NCBI GenBank assembly: GCA_029962745.1
Contig: CM057159.1
Location: 31,713,377-31,777,376 of the forward strand
Source: Echinometra lucunter
Taxonomy: Eukaryota > Echinodermata > Echinoidea > Camarodonta > Echinometridae
Reading direction: 5' to 3'
Length of the DNA stretch: 64,000 nt
Shown: positions 1-12,334 of the stretch, in pieces
How the letters are laid out: the number at the start of each line of letters is the position of its first letter
Numbering within the stretch: position 1 is the stretch's first letter
The notes under the pieces: generated by a model
What the model saw: only the letters and a program-made list of their open reading frames with translations
Told to the model about the DNA's origin: nothing
Databases searched by the model: none
Made by a program: the position numbers and the translations under genes

Positions 1-62
1 AGGTGTTCCAATACTCAGATGTTGGTACCTCGTTCATCTAATCAAAAGTCATCTAGCTGCCG
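1..62 (-). repeat. Truncated inverted copy of the 25.6-kb repeat
   Basis: The first about 60 bases are a near-identical reverse complement of 25613-25672, sharing the GATGAACGAGGTACC core. The window therefore begins inside another copy, in opposite orientation, of the repeat that follows the foldback at 24880-25602. Seen directly by comparison; the family is not recognised. Confidence 0.8.
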
Positions 63-1100
63 GTCTAATAAAGCTTTTCAAACCTTCAAGGAGATGATAT
101 AATCAGTAAGGTCCATGGTATAATGCGATGAAAATCGCATGTAAACCATCAGCAAGAGTAAATTTTATGCAAAATAGTCTTTGTTCACTCATGCGTCCAA
201 TATGTATCATGTAATTAGAATCTAATGAAAGCTTAACAAATATGTTTCATTTATTAATCATAAATGTGATTAAGATATGATTTAATATCGATCAGTCTCA
301 GTATGTTTGTTTTCTGGGACGCACTGTAATTATGAGGCCAATGGATATAACCCGATACAGCCTAGGGATCTGAATCATGTTAATAGTATTTGTTATTCTC
401 AAGCTTTTATGATAAAATCGCTCAAGCATCCAAGATCTTTATTTGATCCAGGAACCCTTTTACAGCCTTCTGCCTTTTGGGGAGATAGAAAAAGCTTGCT
501 GTATTGTCCGAGGACATTAATGTCATGAAAAAATATGAAGAAAACAACTCCGAGAGATTAATAAACGAATGGGAACAAACAACATTGTCAATCCTAGACA
601 CACACACAAAAAAAAATCGGCATAAAGGAAATGGCGGAGAGAGAGTGATGGAGACAAGGCAAGAAATAAGAAATAAGCCAAACTAATCTCCAACTAGCTT
701 AGCTCTGAATGTGAGAGTCAGACAACCGAAGGTTGCATGAACAATAATGCATTGGAAATATTCTGTTGAGGGTGATTCTAAATTTCCATGACATAACTAT
801 GCATCTTTTTGGACTACTCGGTTTCTTTGCATTATATTTCTAAAACAAAAACAATGCTTTGTTCGCTTTATAGAGTGGTGTTTAATCGCTTTCGTAAGGG
901 TTTCATGATTATTCGTATTCGTATTTTGAGGGGGACTTTATCGTTTATGAAAAAAACATGTTCTTTCGTATACGTTATCGTGCCTCATTGAATATATCAA
1001 AGTGGAATCATATGTTTCATGTGTATATTAGCACCATGTAGGTTTTACTCCTTTATAGAAGGACTCTTTGTAAGTAATAATCCTATTGAGAACTCACCCT
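63..1100. other. Intergenic, nothing recognised
   Basis: AT-rich unique-looking sequence. The open frames here are short, lack splice context and show no recognisable protein motifs. I see no gene, RNA gene or clear repeat apart from a short run of A at 609-617. Confidence 0.5.
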
Positions 1101-1272
1101 TACTTAATCCTTAACAACTCCAATTTAGACTTTCATTGTGTATTCATAATAAAAAAAGAGAGAGAGAGAAAGGAGAGAGAAGGAAAGAGAGCTGTGGAGA
1201 ACAGAGTGCTAGTGTTATATACCCCCTCACCCCAAAGAATATACAGATATTGACCTGTAGGTTGCGTAATAT

Positions 1273-1355
1273 ATCATTCTTTGGGCTGACGAAGGGAGGT
1301 ATATTTTCCCGGGGGAAAATATGATCCTGAGGGAAATATATCTCCTTCCGGCGAT
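1273..1355. repeat. Hairpin with CCCGGG centre
   Basis: A strong local inverted repeat. TATTTTCCCGGGGGAAAATA is itself palindromic, and its outer arms (GGAGGTATATTTTCCC upstream, GGGAAATATATCTCC downstream) also pair. It could form a cruciform or be the remnant of a small foldback element. No function can be assigned. Confidence 0.6.
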
Positions 1356-1534
1356 CCAAAGTATGTATATTGCACCCCTTCTAGTCAATAGATAGCCTTT
1401 ATTGTTTTGAGTTGTAACTTCAAGTCAACTTTTTAAAAATTATTATCATCACTGTTATTTTCATGATATTTGTCAAATTATTACCAATAATATGAAAATA
1501 TTGTGATCATACGCGATTGGAAAGCTAATAAAAC

Positions 1535-1735
1535 GGGTGACGTTCGTAATTCCGAAGGTTTGTTATTCCGAAACACGCAAATTGCGTATACTTAGATGTT
1601 CGTTAGTTCGAAAATGAAAAAGGGTTCGTAAATCCGAACATTTGTGGCGTTATTCCGAAGGTTAATTAGTCCGAAGTTTCGTTAGTCCGAAAATAAAATA
1701 AGGCTCGTTAATCCGAAGGTTCGATAATTTCAGAA
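1535..1735. repeat. Degenerate tandem array of TTCGTTATTCCGAAGG-type units
   Basis: About ten imperfect repeats of a 15-25 bp unit built on CGTTAnTCCGAAGGTT, for example TTCGTAATTCCGAAGG, GTTATTCCGAAGG, GTTAGTCCGAAAATA and GTTAATCCGAAGGTTCG. The core CCGAA and the CGTTA half are conserved while spacing varies. This looks like an old satellite or the interior of a non-autonomous element. Family unknown to me. Confidence 0.75.
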
Positions 1736-2084
1736 ACAGATCTAAATTTACCTTCAATTATACAAATATCTTTCAAAACATTATATTACTTGAATACCAC
1801 TCCCTGAAGAAAAGTGGTTGATTATCATGAACGATATCTTTGCTATACCATAAAACCTGAGCATTTGAATGAATATCATCCTATTTGATAATTTCTTTTA
1901 AATATTACCACGCTGTTTTATCATTTCTACATAAAACCCCGGCAGTTTGGCAACAAGGCATTTTGCTATCATAATTATGTATTGTTCAATAGTACAGTTT
2001 AGAAGAAGTTCGAGACCTCTAAGTGCTTGAATTATTTAAATCTTACATCTCTTTTTTTGTGGATTAACGTAATAATTCCTAAGC

Positions 2085-2915
2085 GTTAAGTTTTTGTCAT
2101 GACCTTATTACTAAAATTTTCATTTAGTGCATTAACAAGCATAAACTCAATATCATTCCAGAATTCTTGGTAGATCTCAATAGATAAACCGTCTCCTCCC
2201 GGAGCCTTATTTCTGCTCATTTTAAAAACAGCTTTTCAACATTCTGAATAGGGTAATAGTCCTTCACGTAATTCTTTCTCTTTTCCATTTAACTTGTTTA
2301 CAAAAAGAACTTGCAAAATACCTTTCTACCTCTTCTTTTTGTAGCTGTTTACTAGCATATAACTTCTCATATACGGAAACAACCTCGTTTTATCGCTCAA
2401 CTCTTTTCGTGATAATCCTGTTACCTTTTCGTAGTCTAGAAAAAAAAAATTCTGAGCATTTTTCTTTTCTAAGCTCATGAAATATTTTGTATTCCATTCA
2501 CCTTTCTCCAAACATATGACTCTAGATCGTTTGCTCCCTTAAATTCTCTTTTATACAAATTATCTAATTCACCTTGAATTCGAAAATACTCTTTTTAGTC
2601 TCATCACCAATTAAAATTGTTATCCAGTTTCTTAATTAAGTTTACAAATCTTCCTTCTAAAATGCTCTTTAATACGTTAGATTTACATTTCTTTTCAACC
2701 CAGTATGTTTGCGAAAATTCACATTTAATATTTGTAAATTCCCATCTAAGATTCATTCTTTCTATGTCTTTAATAATGTGTATACTTGATTTTATAACAT
2801 TCATCTTTAAGGATGTGTGTATGTAATTTCCGATATCCTGGACCCTTCTCCAGCTTACCTATCGTAACTTTTAAAAAGATGGCATTATGGTCACAACAGT
2901 CTATAATAAATTTGC
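2085..2915 (-). pseudogene. LINE ORF2 relic, L1/Tx1-like (endonuclease end to start of reverse transcriptase)
   Basis: Read on the minus strand, broken frames give successive pieces of an L1-type ORF2. At about 2770-2910 a segment with DHNAIFLK then KGPGYRKLHTHIL resembles the end of the APE endonuclease (SDH...GPGYWKLN). At about 2604-2804 follows a linker-like stretch. At 2080-2260 comes KMSRNKAPGGDGLSIEIYQE followed by FWNDI, the signature at the start of L1 reverse transcriptases (K.PG.DG...EFY..FW). Stops and frameshifts separate the parts, so this is a dead copy. A CTT-repeat interrupts its upstream edge. Assignment to the L1/Tx1 branch is from motif knowledge, not a search. Confidence 0.75.
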
Positions 2916-2934
2916 CTTCATAACTTAGTTGTCT

Positions 2935-3010
2935 TGTTCTTCTTCTTCTTCTTCTTCTTCTTCTTCTTCTTCTTCTTCTTCTTCTCCTCCTTCTTCTGCT
3001 TCTTCTTTTT
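2935..3010. repeat. (TTC)n microsatellite
   Basis: About 75 bp of nearly uninterrupted TTC repeats with minor TCC/TGC variants. It lies at the upstream edge of the LINE relic. The arginine-rich minus-strand reading frame across it is a repeat artefact. Confidence 0.95.
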
Positions 3011-3024
3011 GACTCACACGGTAT

Positions 3025-3320
3025 ATTATGAAGGGGCACCTATCTCAGGAGAAAAGGGGCACTTTTGAAGGAGAATCGCACATTTAAAACAAAAGGGACA
3101 CTCCAAACTGGTCACTTTCATAATGAAATGGGACATTCATCAGAGATTAAAAAACGAGGGGCACTTTAGTCATTGGGGAAAATGTCATTTACTAGAAAGA
3201 AAAGGACACAGTCAATGAGTATTTATCAAAGTTTATAAAAGGGTACTTGCCCCATTGGGAAAAAGGAACACTCAACAGAAAGGCAGATAGGCGTACTTAT
3301 CAGAAGTAAAAGTAAACGTC
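3025..3320. repeat. Degenerate AAAGGGGCAC tandem repeat
   Basis: Repeated units of about 20-30 bp based on GAAAAGGGGCACTT / AAAGGGACACT. This is the reverse complement of the AAGTGCCCCTTTT units seen at 31050-31560 and 40265-40990, so the same minisatellite family occurs three times in the window in two orientations. Confidence 0.7.
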
Positions 3321-4600
3321 CATTAAACGGCGTAAAATTGTCAACATGCAATGCACGTGACGGAAACGTCAATGAAAACCTAATTCACCTCCGTGTCGAT
3401 GCATGGAGGGATTATATTTTCTTTTAGCAAAATTTTGATATAGTTATTTTATTTATCGCCTTTATCCCGTGTTCACTCAACCGTGTATTATTGAACATTA
3501 TTTCAGAAAATTATTGCCACCTCTTCAAACACGTTTTTTTAAGAAATCAACTACTTGTTATTATTATTTTCATTATGGTCGTATGTTTAATGATGACTCT
3601 CCACAATTTTTACACTAATGGTAACTTATAACTCCTTGGCTGCACACAGGTGTGATTTGATTTTTTCATTTCCCCCTGGATGAAAATTGATTGCCTCTTG
3701 TTTTAGGGGGACTTATCTTTAAGCATAATATAAATTTATATATAATGCAGTACATGAGAGAAAGTGCGAACTGAATGGTCAAAATGAAATAAACGAGTTC
3801 ACGTGAAATTGACGTCTCCTAGCATCAGGCTCTCCACCTTCCGTTTGTAATATTAATGAACAGAATGTGAAGAAATGTATCAATGCTGGAGATTTTATGC
3901 ATGCTAACGAATCTTATTGCATTGTAAAGAAATCCAAGGTCTATAAACGAAATTGCGATGCATGTCGATAAATTCGCAAAATCATAAAGGAAATTGCTCT
4001 AAACTTAATTTGACGAAATCGTGTGAATTTGAATGCACTATAATGAATTTGAACGACTGCCTGAGGATGAAACTGAACATTATGACAGAAACCTAACGTA
4101 TACACTATTTGTAAAATGAAGTCTCAACTACCATATAGGCGAGATGAAACGAAATACCCAAAATACTAAATTTATAGTATTCATTATTCAGAATGCATCA
4201 TATAGCGCCATGCAGCTTTCGATAAGACATACATGTATTTTCGAAGAGAAAGGAAAAGAGAGAGAGGAAAGAGATAGGAGAAAAGAAAAGAAGAAAGTCA
4301 GGAACGAAGAGAATAAGAAAATTAAAAAAAATAATGAATGAAAGAAACGAAGGAATCACAATGAAGGTATCTCAACCATTATTATACGAATATACTTTGC
4401 CTTCAGAGTTTCTATACCTCGGTGCCTATGATAGTACCTTTGATTATCTTTTATGGCCTTGTGACCATGTTTATCCAAATCGGTAATTTATTTCCATGCT
4501 TCGCTGACTTCGAGAAAATGCATGCCAAATATAAAGAGGCTCGAAGGCTCATTCGAGGATAGATTTATTCTCCTTTAATTCCTTTTTATGATAGGGTAAG
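3321..4600. other. Upstream region of the discoidin gene, no gene seen
   Basis: AT-rich sequence with a purine-rich stretch at 4240-4335. No protein-coding segment or RNA gene is recognised. The last few hundred bases would hold the proximal regulatory DNA of the gene that starts at 4796. Confidence 0.5.
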
Positions 4601-4698
4601 TCTATATGTTCCATCGAAATGAACAGGAATAAAAGGTCCTGACATCTGATGCCTTCTGTCAACATCTATAAAGGAAATTGATAGTATTATGGGGAAGG

Positions 4699-4706
4699 TA
4701 TAAAAG
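4699..4706 (+). promoter_or_regulatory. TATA box of the discoidin gene
   Basis: TATAAAAG in a GGTATAAAAGGCG context lies 97 bases upstream of the chosen start codon, which predicts transcription starting near 4728-4732 and a 5' leader of about 65 nt. A weaker TATAAAGG lies about 30 bases further upstream. The sites are seen directly; the transcription start is inferred from the usual 25-30 bp spacing. Confidence 0.65.
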
Positions 4707-4795
4707 GCGAAATAAGTTGTTAAGAAGGTCCAATCGAATACTCGGTTGGAAAGCTGGGAGTGTTTGTCAGTGGCAGAAGGCAAACTCGTCCGACG

Positions 4796-4862
4796 ATGGC
4801 GCCTTTAGAGTTAAAGATGTATCTTCTTGTAGCAATCTTCGTAGTTTTTGGAGCTCATACCA
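4796..4862 (+). CDS. Exon 1: signal peptide
   Basis: The start codon is in a GACGATGGC context and encodes MAPLELKMYLLVAIFVVFGA, a short polar start and a hydrophobic core ending in small residues, followed by HT and a phase-1 split codon at donor GTAAGTGT. An in-frame second Met (residue 8) could also start a signal peptide. I chose the first because of its better context and its position just after the predicted leader. Confidence 0.85.
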
Positions 4863-7800
4863 GTAAGTGTATCAAATTTCACTCTGCTCATCTCTTGCCT
4901 CCTTTGATTAATGAAGGCCATTCAAATAGTTCTTTGTTTATTTTAATTTTCATTTCAACCTTGTCCTACCTTAGTAACATAGGCTCCCCGATTTGTGCAA
5001 GCGACATTATTCATGAACTCTCTGAATATGCTGTCTTATCTTCTTATACAATATTCTATTCGAGAAAAATAAGGGGTTCGGGGCGAGGCAGCCTACCTGG
5101 ACCTAGGATTTTGCAACCCTTCCTTAAATGTACAGCGCGTCCCCCCCCCCAAAAAAAAATGTCCCTCTGATTGAGCGCTAAATTAATTCTAAAATATAAA
5201 ATTCGTCCCAATTTGATCTTAATATCTTGAAATCCCATTTAATCCTGAAACTTATAAGAAAATGTCATCATTGGCTTTGAACAGAGAGTCTATTATGTAA
5301 GAGCAGTGCATTTCAGCCCATTCCAAGTTTGCAGTGCTACAAGTCTGCACTGTCTTTTATGTTTTCAATCAACTGTAGTGCTTTTGCCTTCTCTGCTCCC
5401 TTTTATATTAAAGTTTTGTTTAACAGAGAATATTGTCGAATTTTGTCGATCCTGCTTGTGCTATTCCAAATTCCAGAATGCAATACTGCAATATGCCCTC
5501 CCGAAAATTTCGTGGCATGTTATAGGCCCGAATGATTTAGGTGCCTGATTCTTTGTTGCGATTTACGCTAAAATAACCTCAAATATCTTACACCCATTTT
5601 TATTCATTTTTCCCCCGGATTAACCAAAAATTACGTTTTACAAACGGGTCCCTCTCATGGTTGCCTGTGACTGATTATACCAATCGAATATACCCTACTT
5701 TCATGTATTGTAATATACTTTCAAGGTGATCGCATGAATTTATGTTCTTTATATTTTGCTTTGTTTTATGTTTAAATTTCTCCTGTATAATTTGTTTACT
5801 ACGACTTGCATTTGTCCGGAATAATAATTGGAACCGGTATTTTTTGTTTATCTCTTTGTGACATTGATCTTGAATAAGGACATCATTTATATATTCAGTT
5901 AGTGTCGTACAAATAGTGGCGTATAAGTATATACATGTATTTATACATTTATTCATTTCCTTTTTTTTTCATTGGCGTCAGAAGTTGGAAGAGGGCGCAA
6001 TTTCAGCGCTAGCCCGGTTTTCCCTACACACTAAGAAAAAAAAGTTCAAGTTTGCACCCGAAATGCAACACTGGCAGCACGTTTTTTAGTGCAATTTTGC
6101 ACCCTACATGAAAAAGGTGCAACAATGCACCTTTTTATTCTTGTTCCACCTGGAAAAGCCCGTTTGCACCTTTTAGGGCGCAGAAATTTTTGGGTTCAAA
6201 AAGGTGAAAATATGCACCTTTCCTAAAAGGCACAACTCTGCATCATTTAGGGTGCGAAATGTAGCTAATTGCACCCTTAAAGGTACAAAAAGCTTCTTAA
6301 GGTGCAAAGTTGCACCCAAAATGAGCTCCCTGTATTGCATTTGAAGGGTGAAAAATTACAGCTTTTTTCTTAGCGTGTATAGATGCAGAACAAAATGGAT
6401 TATTATGGGCTAAAAATCCTGGGGTACACAATTGCCAAGTATCAAAGTACTGTTTAATGCTTGCCAAAGTTTTCTTTATGCACAGTGTCCTACTTCACCC
6501 CGTTCTCCCCTCCCAATGGGATTTGCTTGACGTATGACGACAAACCGCTTGACACTTGGTCGTCCGTGCGTACGGAACAATTTCAGAGCTGCTGGTCCCG
6601 CCTGGAGTCGGCTGTGATTGGTTGGAAATTTCGCTGTGTGCTGAATGGCCGAGTGGGTCTGTCGTCACTGATAAGAGTGTGTGGATGAGCTCACGGAGTT
6701 GGCTTGTGATCGGTTGGAGTTGCGCTGAAAGCCGATTTGTTGGGCGGGCAGGCATATCGTTATTGTCCACTTATAGGCTACTGTGGGGTAGCTAAGGGAC
6801 TCGCCCGCTGGTGGGAGCTTGTGATTGGTTGAAGTTTGGCATTCGTGCTGAAAGTTGAATGGCTGAATGCATTCTTAATTGACTGGCGGTGCCTGGGAAA
6901 AGAGCTTGTCCGCTGCATGATGAGTCGCCTTTTCATTGGTTGGAGCATGGACAATACTAGTAGGTCCTACGGTTTAACCTTTGCTGCTATTGCAGGGTAA
7001 ATGGCTGGGTGGTTTTGGTCTACTGGAGCATGGTCTATAATTGCTGTGGCCAGTTCTTTTCAGAACTATCTTACAATAGAAACACATTCCATATGACTGA
7101 AGAGGAGGTTGAGACCTGGTAAATTCTAAGTGAAATTAGAAGTGTGGAATGTTTCTCTTCTATCGCAGTTTGATCGAACAGTTTCTAGTATATCCACTGA
7201 AAACGTTTGTCCATTCATCTAAGATATGGCGGGAAAGGTTGCACCTAAATGGTTGTCACATTCATGCTCGTTTTGTGCAGTGCATGTTACTCTGCAAGAA
7301 TGAGTTGATTGTTTTATTATAGGTTTTCCCGGCCAATTTCACTATTTTGACATTCAATTTCATATTAGAAGCATTCATTTTCCGGGGGAAGGGGGGGGGA
7401 CACGCAAGGAAACACGCAAGTGAGGGAGCAAAGGGACCAAGGTTGTCAAGAGGACGTTTTCCCATTTTAAAATTGAAAATTTAAGAATCTTGTGCACAAT
7501 TCGGGTTGATTTTTTTTACAAGATGAGGCTAGAATATTCCAAGGGGAGGGGGCGTATTAGATGCAGGATCTATAGAAATGAGGTCAATCGTATGTCCAAG
7601 CTTTCGAAGCCCTGGGAGAATACATGCAGTTTGCGAATAACCTGGGCCTTAAACACAACGCTGTCGAGTGTTTCATCGCTACCTATATGAGGGAAGGCCC
7701 CCCGGGGGGGGGGGGGGGGAAGGCATGATGATGATGATGATGATGAAATCAAAGATTAAAAGTAAACGTGAGATTCAATGATTTAATTGGGGGGGGGAAG

Positions 7801-9103
7801 TCTTGCTTACATGTATTTGTGTGTAGTACGAAATTGAAAGCTCAATTGTGAAAATCGATCGCTCGAAAGCTCAATAATATAATAGCGCAGCCAAAGCTAC
7901 GAGAGAAAAGCAGAGACAGAGAATGACGTAATAATAACGTCAAAAGATACAGGAAAAGAAAAGAAAAGCAAGAGAGAAGGGACATAAATAAACACGTCAA
8001 AGATATGAAGAAGAGTACAGACAAAGAGTTAAAGAGAAAGAAGGGCGAAAGGGGTGAAAACGATTGGAGGGGGAAAGAGTAGGGTGAGGGAAAGAATTAG
8101 AATCAGGGAGGAGAGAGAGCGAGAGAAAAAAAGTGACATATCAGGGATTAAAAGAAAAAATACAGGAAAGTAAAGAGGAAAATGAAGGAAGGGAACAAGG
8201 AAGAGAAGAGATGAAGAAAAAGAGGAAATAGAAGGAAAAAAGGCGAAGGAGTTCTGAGAACTCTTCCAATGAACTGATAGTGACGTTTGAGCATGAGGGA
8301 TGTATATGTCTCAAGTTGGAAGGTAATTCCTTTTTCTAGTTTCTGCCTGTCGGCATCACCGCCTCGGGACTTTGATATTATGTCTCCGGGTAGGATGAAG
8401 TCACGGCTCTTTCGTTGATACTTATGATCATCCTTTCCGATGGAATAGGGAAACTCCCAAGCTCACGGAATTCGTTATCTGTTGTCTTACTTATACTATT
8501 GATACTTTTCGGAAGCAAAACTGGTATTTCATTATGCTCATTACTCATTAGCATTCTTCAAACGTGCAGACATTCCGCTTATATAGCGATACCGTGCTTC
8601 CCAACAAGTTCACAGTTTGAAAAAGTTTCCTCAACTAAATATTTCGAATTATTTTAAATTCTATTAAATTCTATTCAATCCCGCCAGGAAATCTCGAATT
8701 TTTATAGCAAATGTAAAGTTTGCAAAAATCGGGCTTCACAAGAATGGGTATTTGTGCTTGTTGCTATGAGCAAGGTTCTTACTCGGCAAAGAAAATATAA
8801 GTTTATATAAAACAAAAGAAACATTGACCCTTGGCATGCCAGGGACAGAAAAAGTTAACTCAATGCCTATGGCAAAATGACTTCTGTCCCAATTCCAAGG
8901 GTTAGCAAACTTAAAATCGAGCATGATAACAATCGTAGCTGAAAAAGCATAAGACGGCGAAACATGAACAAACCGCTTTAACGAACTACAAAGTACATAA
9001 GTAAACATAATCATAGCTAACTTTAATATTGAAGCGCCTTGAGCACCTTGTTTGGTGGATACGTGCGCTATGCAAATATCCAATAGGCCTATTATTATTA
9101 TCA

Positions 9104-9144
<41 letters not shown>

Positions 9145-12100
9145 ATTATTATTATAGTTATTATAGTTATTAGCTTATCTAAAATAATGTAAGCAAACAA
9201 AAAATTAAGGATAGATTCTCAACATATAGGGCCGTAGCTGTGGGGGCCCGAGATGCCCCATAACATTTGTGCGCCCCAGGCGCCCCTCCCCCTAAAAAGT
9301 CATGAGATAGGAATCAAAGAAAATGTGAAAAATAGAGTCCAAGTATTTCACTATCAGCAGGCAAGAAAAAAAAAGAAAAAAAAAGAAAAAAAGAAAAGTA
9401 ATACCGAAATGGGCCAGAAAGACAACAAAAAAAAAATTAAGACTTTGAAAGTGAAGATTAAACAATTTTCATGCTCGCTTCGCTAGCTTAAACCATGCAG
9501 CCTTTCGGCTGAGTCAGCTCGTCAGGGTTAGATTAGTCCCTAAAGGCCCCCTATAGGACGGTTAGGACCAGACCTAGCCCGGAATCTAGCCTCGGAGGAA
9601 GTATGATTTCCTCTAATGTGCTTCGTAGGTGTGACCCGTACATTTATGAGTGCGTGTTTGCCAGGGTGCGTGTGTGCGTGTGTGTATGTGTGTGTGTGTG
9701 CGCGCGGAGGGGGAGGGGGGCTATGGGGGAACAATGTAACTTTTATAGGTTCGCGCGCGGAGAAGGACGAATTTCAGTGTCAACGTGCCGAATATTCACC
9801 GAGCCACCACCTCTAAAATCACAGTAATGTTTGCGAATCCATACAACGTCTTAACGACGTACGTGCTTAAAACAAAACTTTCTCCTTCATTTCAGTAGTG
9901 TTTACTATAGAGGTTTGGGAATTGTATTATTCTGAGGGCTTTGTGACGATTTATGTAGGGATATCCGCAGTTGAGTTTATGTTATGATATATTTCATTAA
10001 CACGTCATGCTTGAGAGGGCATTTGCACACCCTTTTTTTTTTTAGTGTTTAGTTTTTGGTAAATTTTAACAATGTGGTGTATTTGGATGTCTTAGAAATA
10101 ATATCAGCACGCATGATAATGCATAAAGATGAAGCAATCAATCAATCAATGAATTATGTATACGTATTAAAAACATTTATGTACATACTATAAACGGTTC
10201 TAGGACAGCTCCCTCGGGAGGACAACTCCCCCGATGCGATTCCCACCTGACAACTCCCCCTGGAGCACACAGCTCCCCTGGAGGACGTCTCCGCCGAGGG
10301 CATCTCCCCCCGGAGGACACCTTTTCCGGATGGCAACTCCCCAAGGACAACTCTCCCAGTCACCGGGGGAGTTGTCCTGCCGGGTGAGTTGTCCTGATGG
10401 CAATGACGTCATCGCCCGATGTTTTGTCAAGCTACTGCGAGAATGGGGTAGGGCAAGAAAGGGTGTTTCAAGGCCGTCACGGACTCCTGGTGATGTACAT
10501 ACTGTTGCCGAATGAGTGGAATTTTGAATTGTGGCAAAACAAAACTACCAGGGCTATCATTAATTTTTGTATATTTTTTTCCTATTTCATCAAGGAATCA
10601 AAACATAATACAATCTTTACATTAATTTTGATGATAATTATAATGATGAATAAGAATGAGAATAACTAAAGATATTGATACTGATAATGATAATAATAAT
10701 CATACCCAAGATAGCCACATCAGTCTCACTATGTTGCTCTCCCTTCAGGCCCTAGCATTTTTAGTACACCAGTATTATATTGCCAGGCACCCATTTGATG
10801 CACCTGTGTCCAAAGGAACACAATGAGCAAAACACCTTGTCCAAAGATGTAAGCACCAGCCGAGGATCGAAACACAAGACCTCTCATACGAGGGGCATGA
10901 GCATGGTTTCTATAAAGCTAGATGAGGGACATGAATACATCATTATGAATTCGATCTCGTCAAGTTGATATGCCAAACAATGAATGTAAGATGAGTTGAA
11001 GGCTAGCTGATGATGCTATCCTGCAGCGGTAGGCTAGTATGTAACCTCAACCTCATTTTCCTTAAGTCTGATTCCTTAGAAATCTAACAGAACTCTAACT
11101 CTTAATCTCCGTTCACCCCTTTCATTTTTTTCTTCTTCAGCTGATGCCTGGGAAGAGCTGGGAATGGAAAATGGCAAAATCAAGGATGCCCGGATCACGG
11201 CTACTAGCTGTTACAATATGTATTCCTGCACAAACAGAGCCAGGCTGAACCAACCTAGAAGTAAGCTAACCAAACTTAGCGTTTTGCCGAAGGGGAATAA
11301 TGATACGTGTATTTTGTGAGGAAGCCAGTCTGGATTCTGGAATAAGCTTATAGGTCTTCACTCAAGCTTTTTACCTTTGATTATTCCAAAAATTCTTCCG
11401 TGTCCAAAAGGACGATCTTTAAAAAAATTCATATTTCATGTCTAAAATATTCATTTTATAGGCTAGATGAAATGTCAAAGAAACCATTCTAAATGTGAAT
11501 ATCATCAATGATTTTGAATTCAAATACCTATTACAATTCATTTCCACATTTTAATGTCATATCCTTCTATGTGTTAATAATCACGTTAGTAAGCAGTTAT
11601 ATCTGAATTTTTAAATTTAATTTGAATGCTTATTGTTATTTTTTCATTTTGATGTACATTATTTTACCACTTCATTCTTTATCATATTTCTTTTTAATTG
11701 TAAATCAAATGCGCTTCAGCCTTTGGCTGCCACCTTGAGTTTCCCTTTTTTTTCGAGTTTTTGTCGAGCCCCTTCTTCATCAAAGTTATTCCTTAATGAG
11801 TCTCATCCACTGGAATATTTTCTAAGCAAGGTCTCTTTCTTTTTTTTCCAGAAGATATCCTTGCAAAACGAAACTACAGAAAAACTAGACTAAGGATGAG
11901 GAAAAGGATACCTTAAACGCGTGATTACAAAAGTTACAAACTAAAGCTTTTTTGCACCCTGAATCACAGTATCCGTAAAACGCGTCACGCGTTTTATCTG
12001 GCAAAAAATACCCTTCTCGAGCTTTTATGCATAATAAAATCCAAAACTTTACTTTTTTACATAAGGATAATACAGTATCACGTCTTTATTAGAGACCATG

Positions 12101-12301
12101 CTTATACATTGAACCAGGCCTTACAACCGATAGGGGTAGAAGGCAGGTTATGACATTATCATAACAATATACAATATACAATAATAATACAATCATGGCA
12201 ATTTACAATAAGACAATACAATTGTAACAACGTACAATAATACAACACACTTAAATTATAGAGAGGAGCAATGGGGTAGAGAGAGCGAGAGAGACAGTGT
12301 G

Positions 12302-12334
<33 letters not shown>

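Larger units (their letters stand above)
4863..11140 (+). other. Intron 1 (about 6.3 kb)
   Basis: Donor GTAAGTGT, acceptor TCTTCTTCAG. It holds the MITE at 6027-6377, four spaced ATTGG repeats (6610-6945), a (GAT)n tract near 7725, purine-rich low-complexity DNA (7900-8250), a SINE-like tail with (ATT)n (9035-9170), a (GT)n tract (9667-9700) and a GGACAACTCCCCC minisatellite (10195-10400). No exon is recognised within it. Confidence 0.8.

Noticed and set aside
2770..3039. Arginine-rich minus-strand protein
   Set aside because: Its Arg run is the (TTC)n microsatellite; the remaining part is the decayed LINE endonuclease end.
10154..10515. Overlapping Gly/Ser/Pro-rich frames on both strands
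   Set aside because: They are reading frames of the GGACAACTCCCCC minisatellite.
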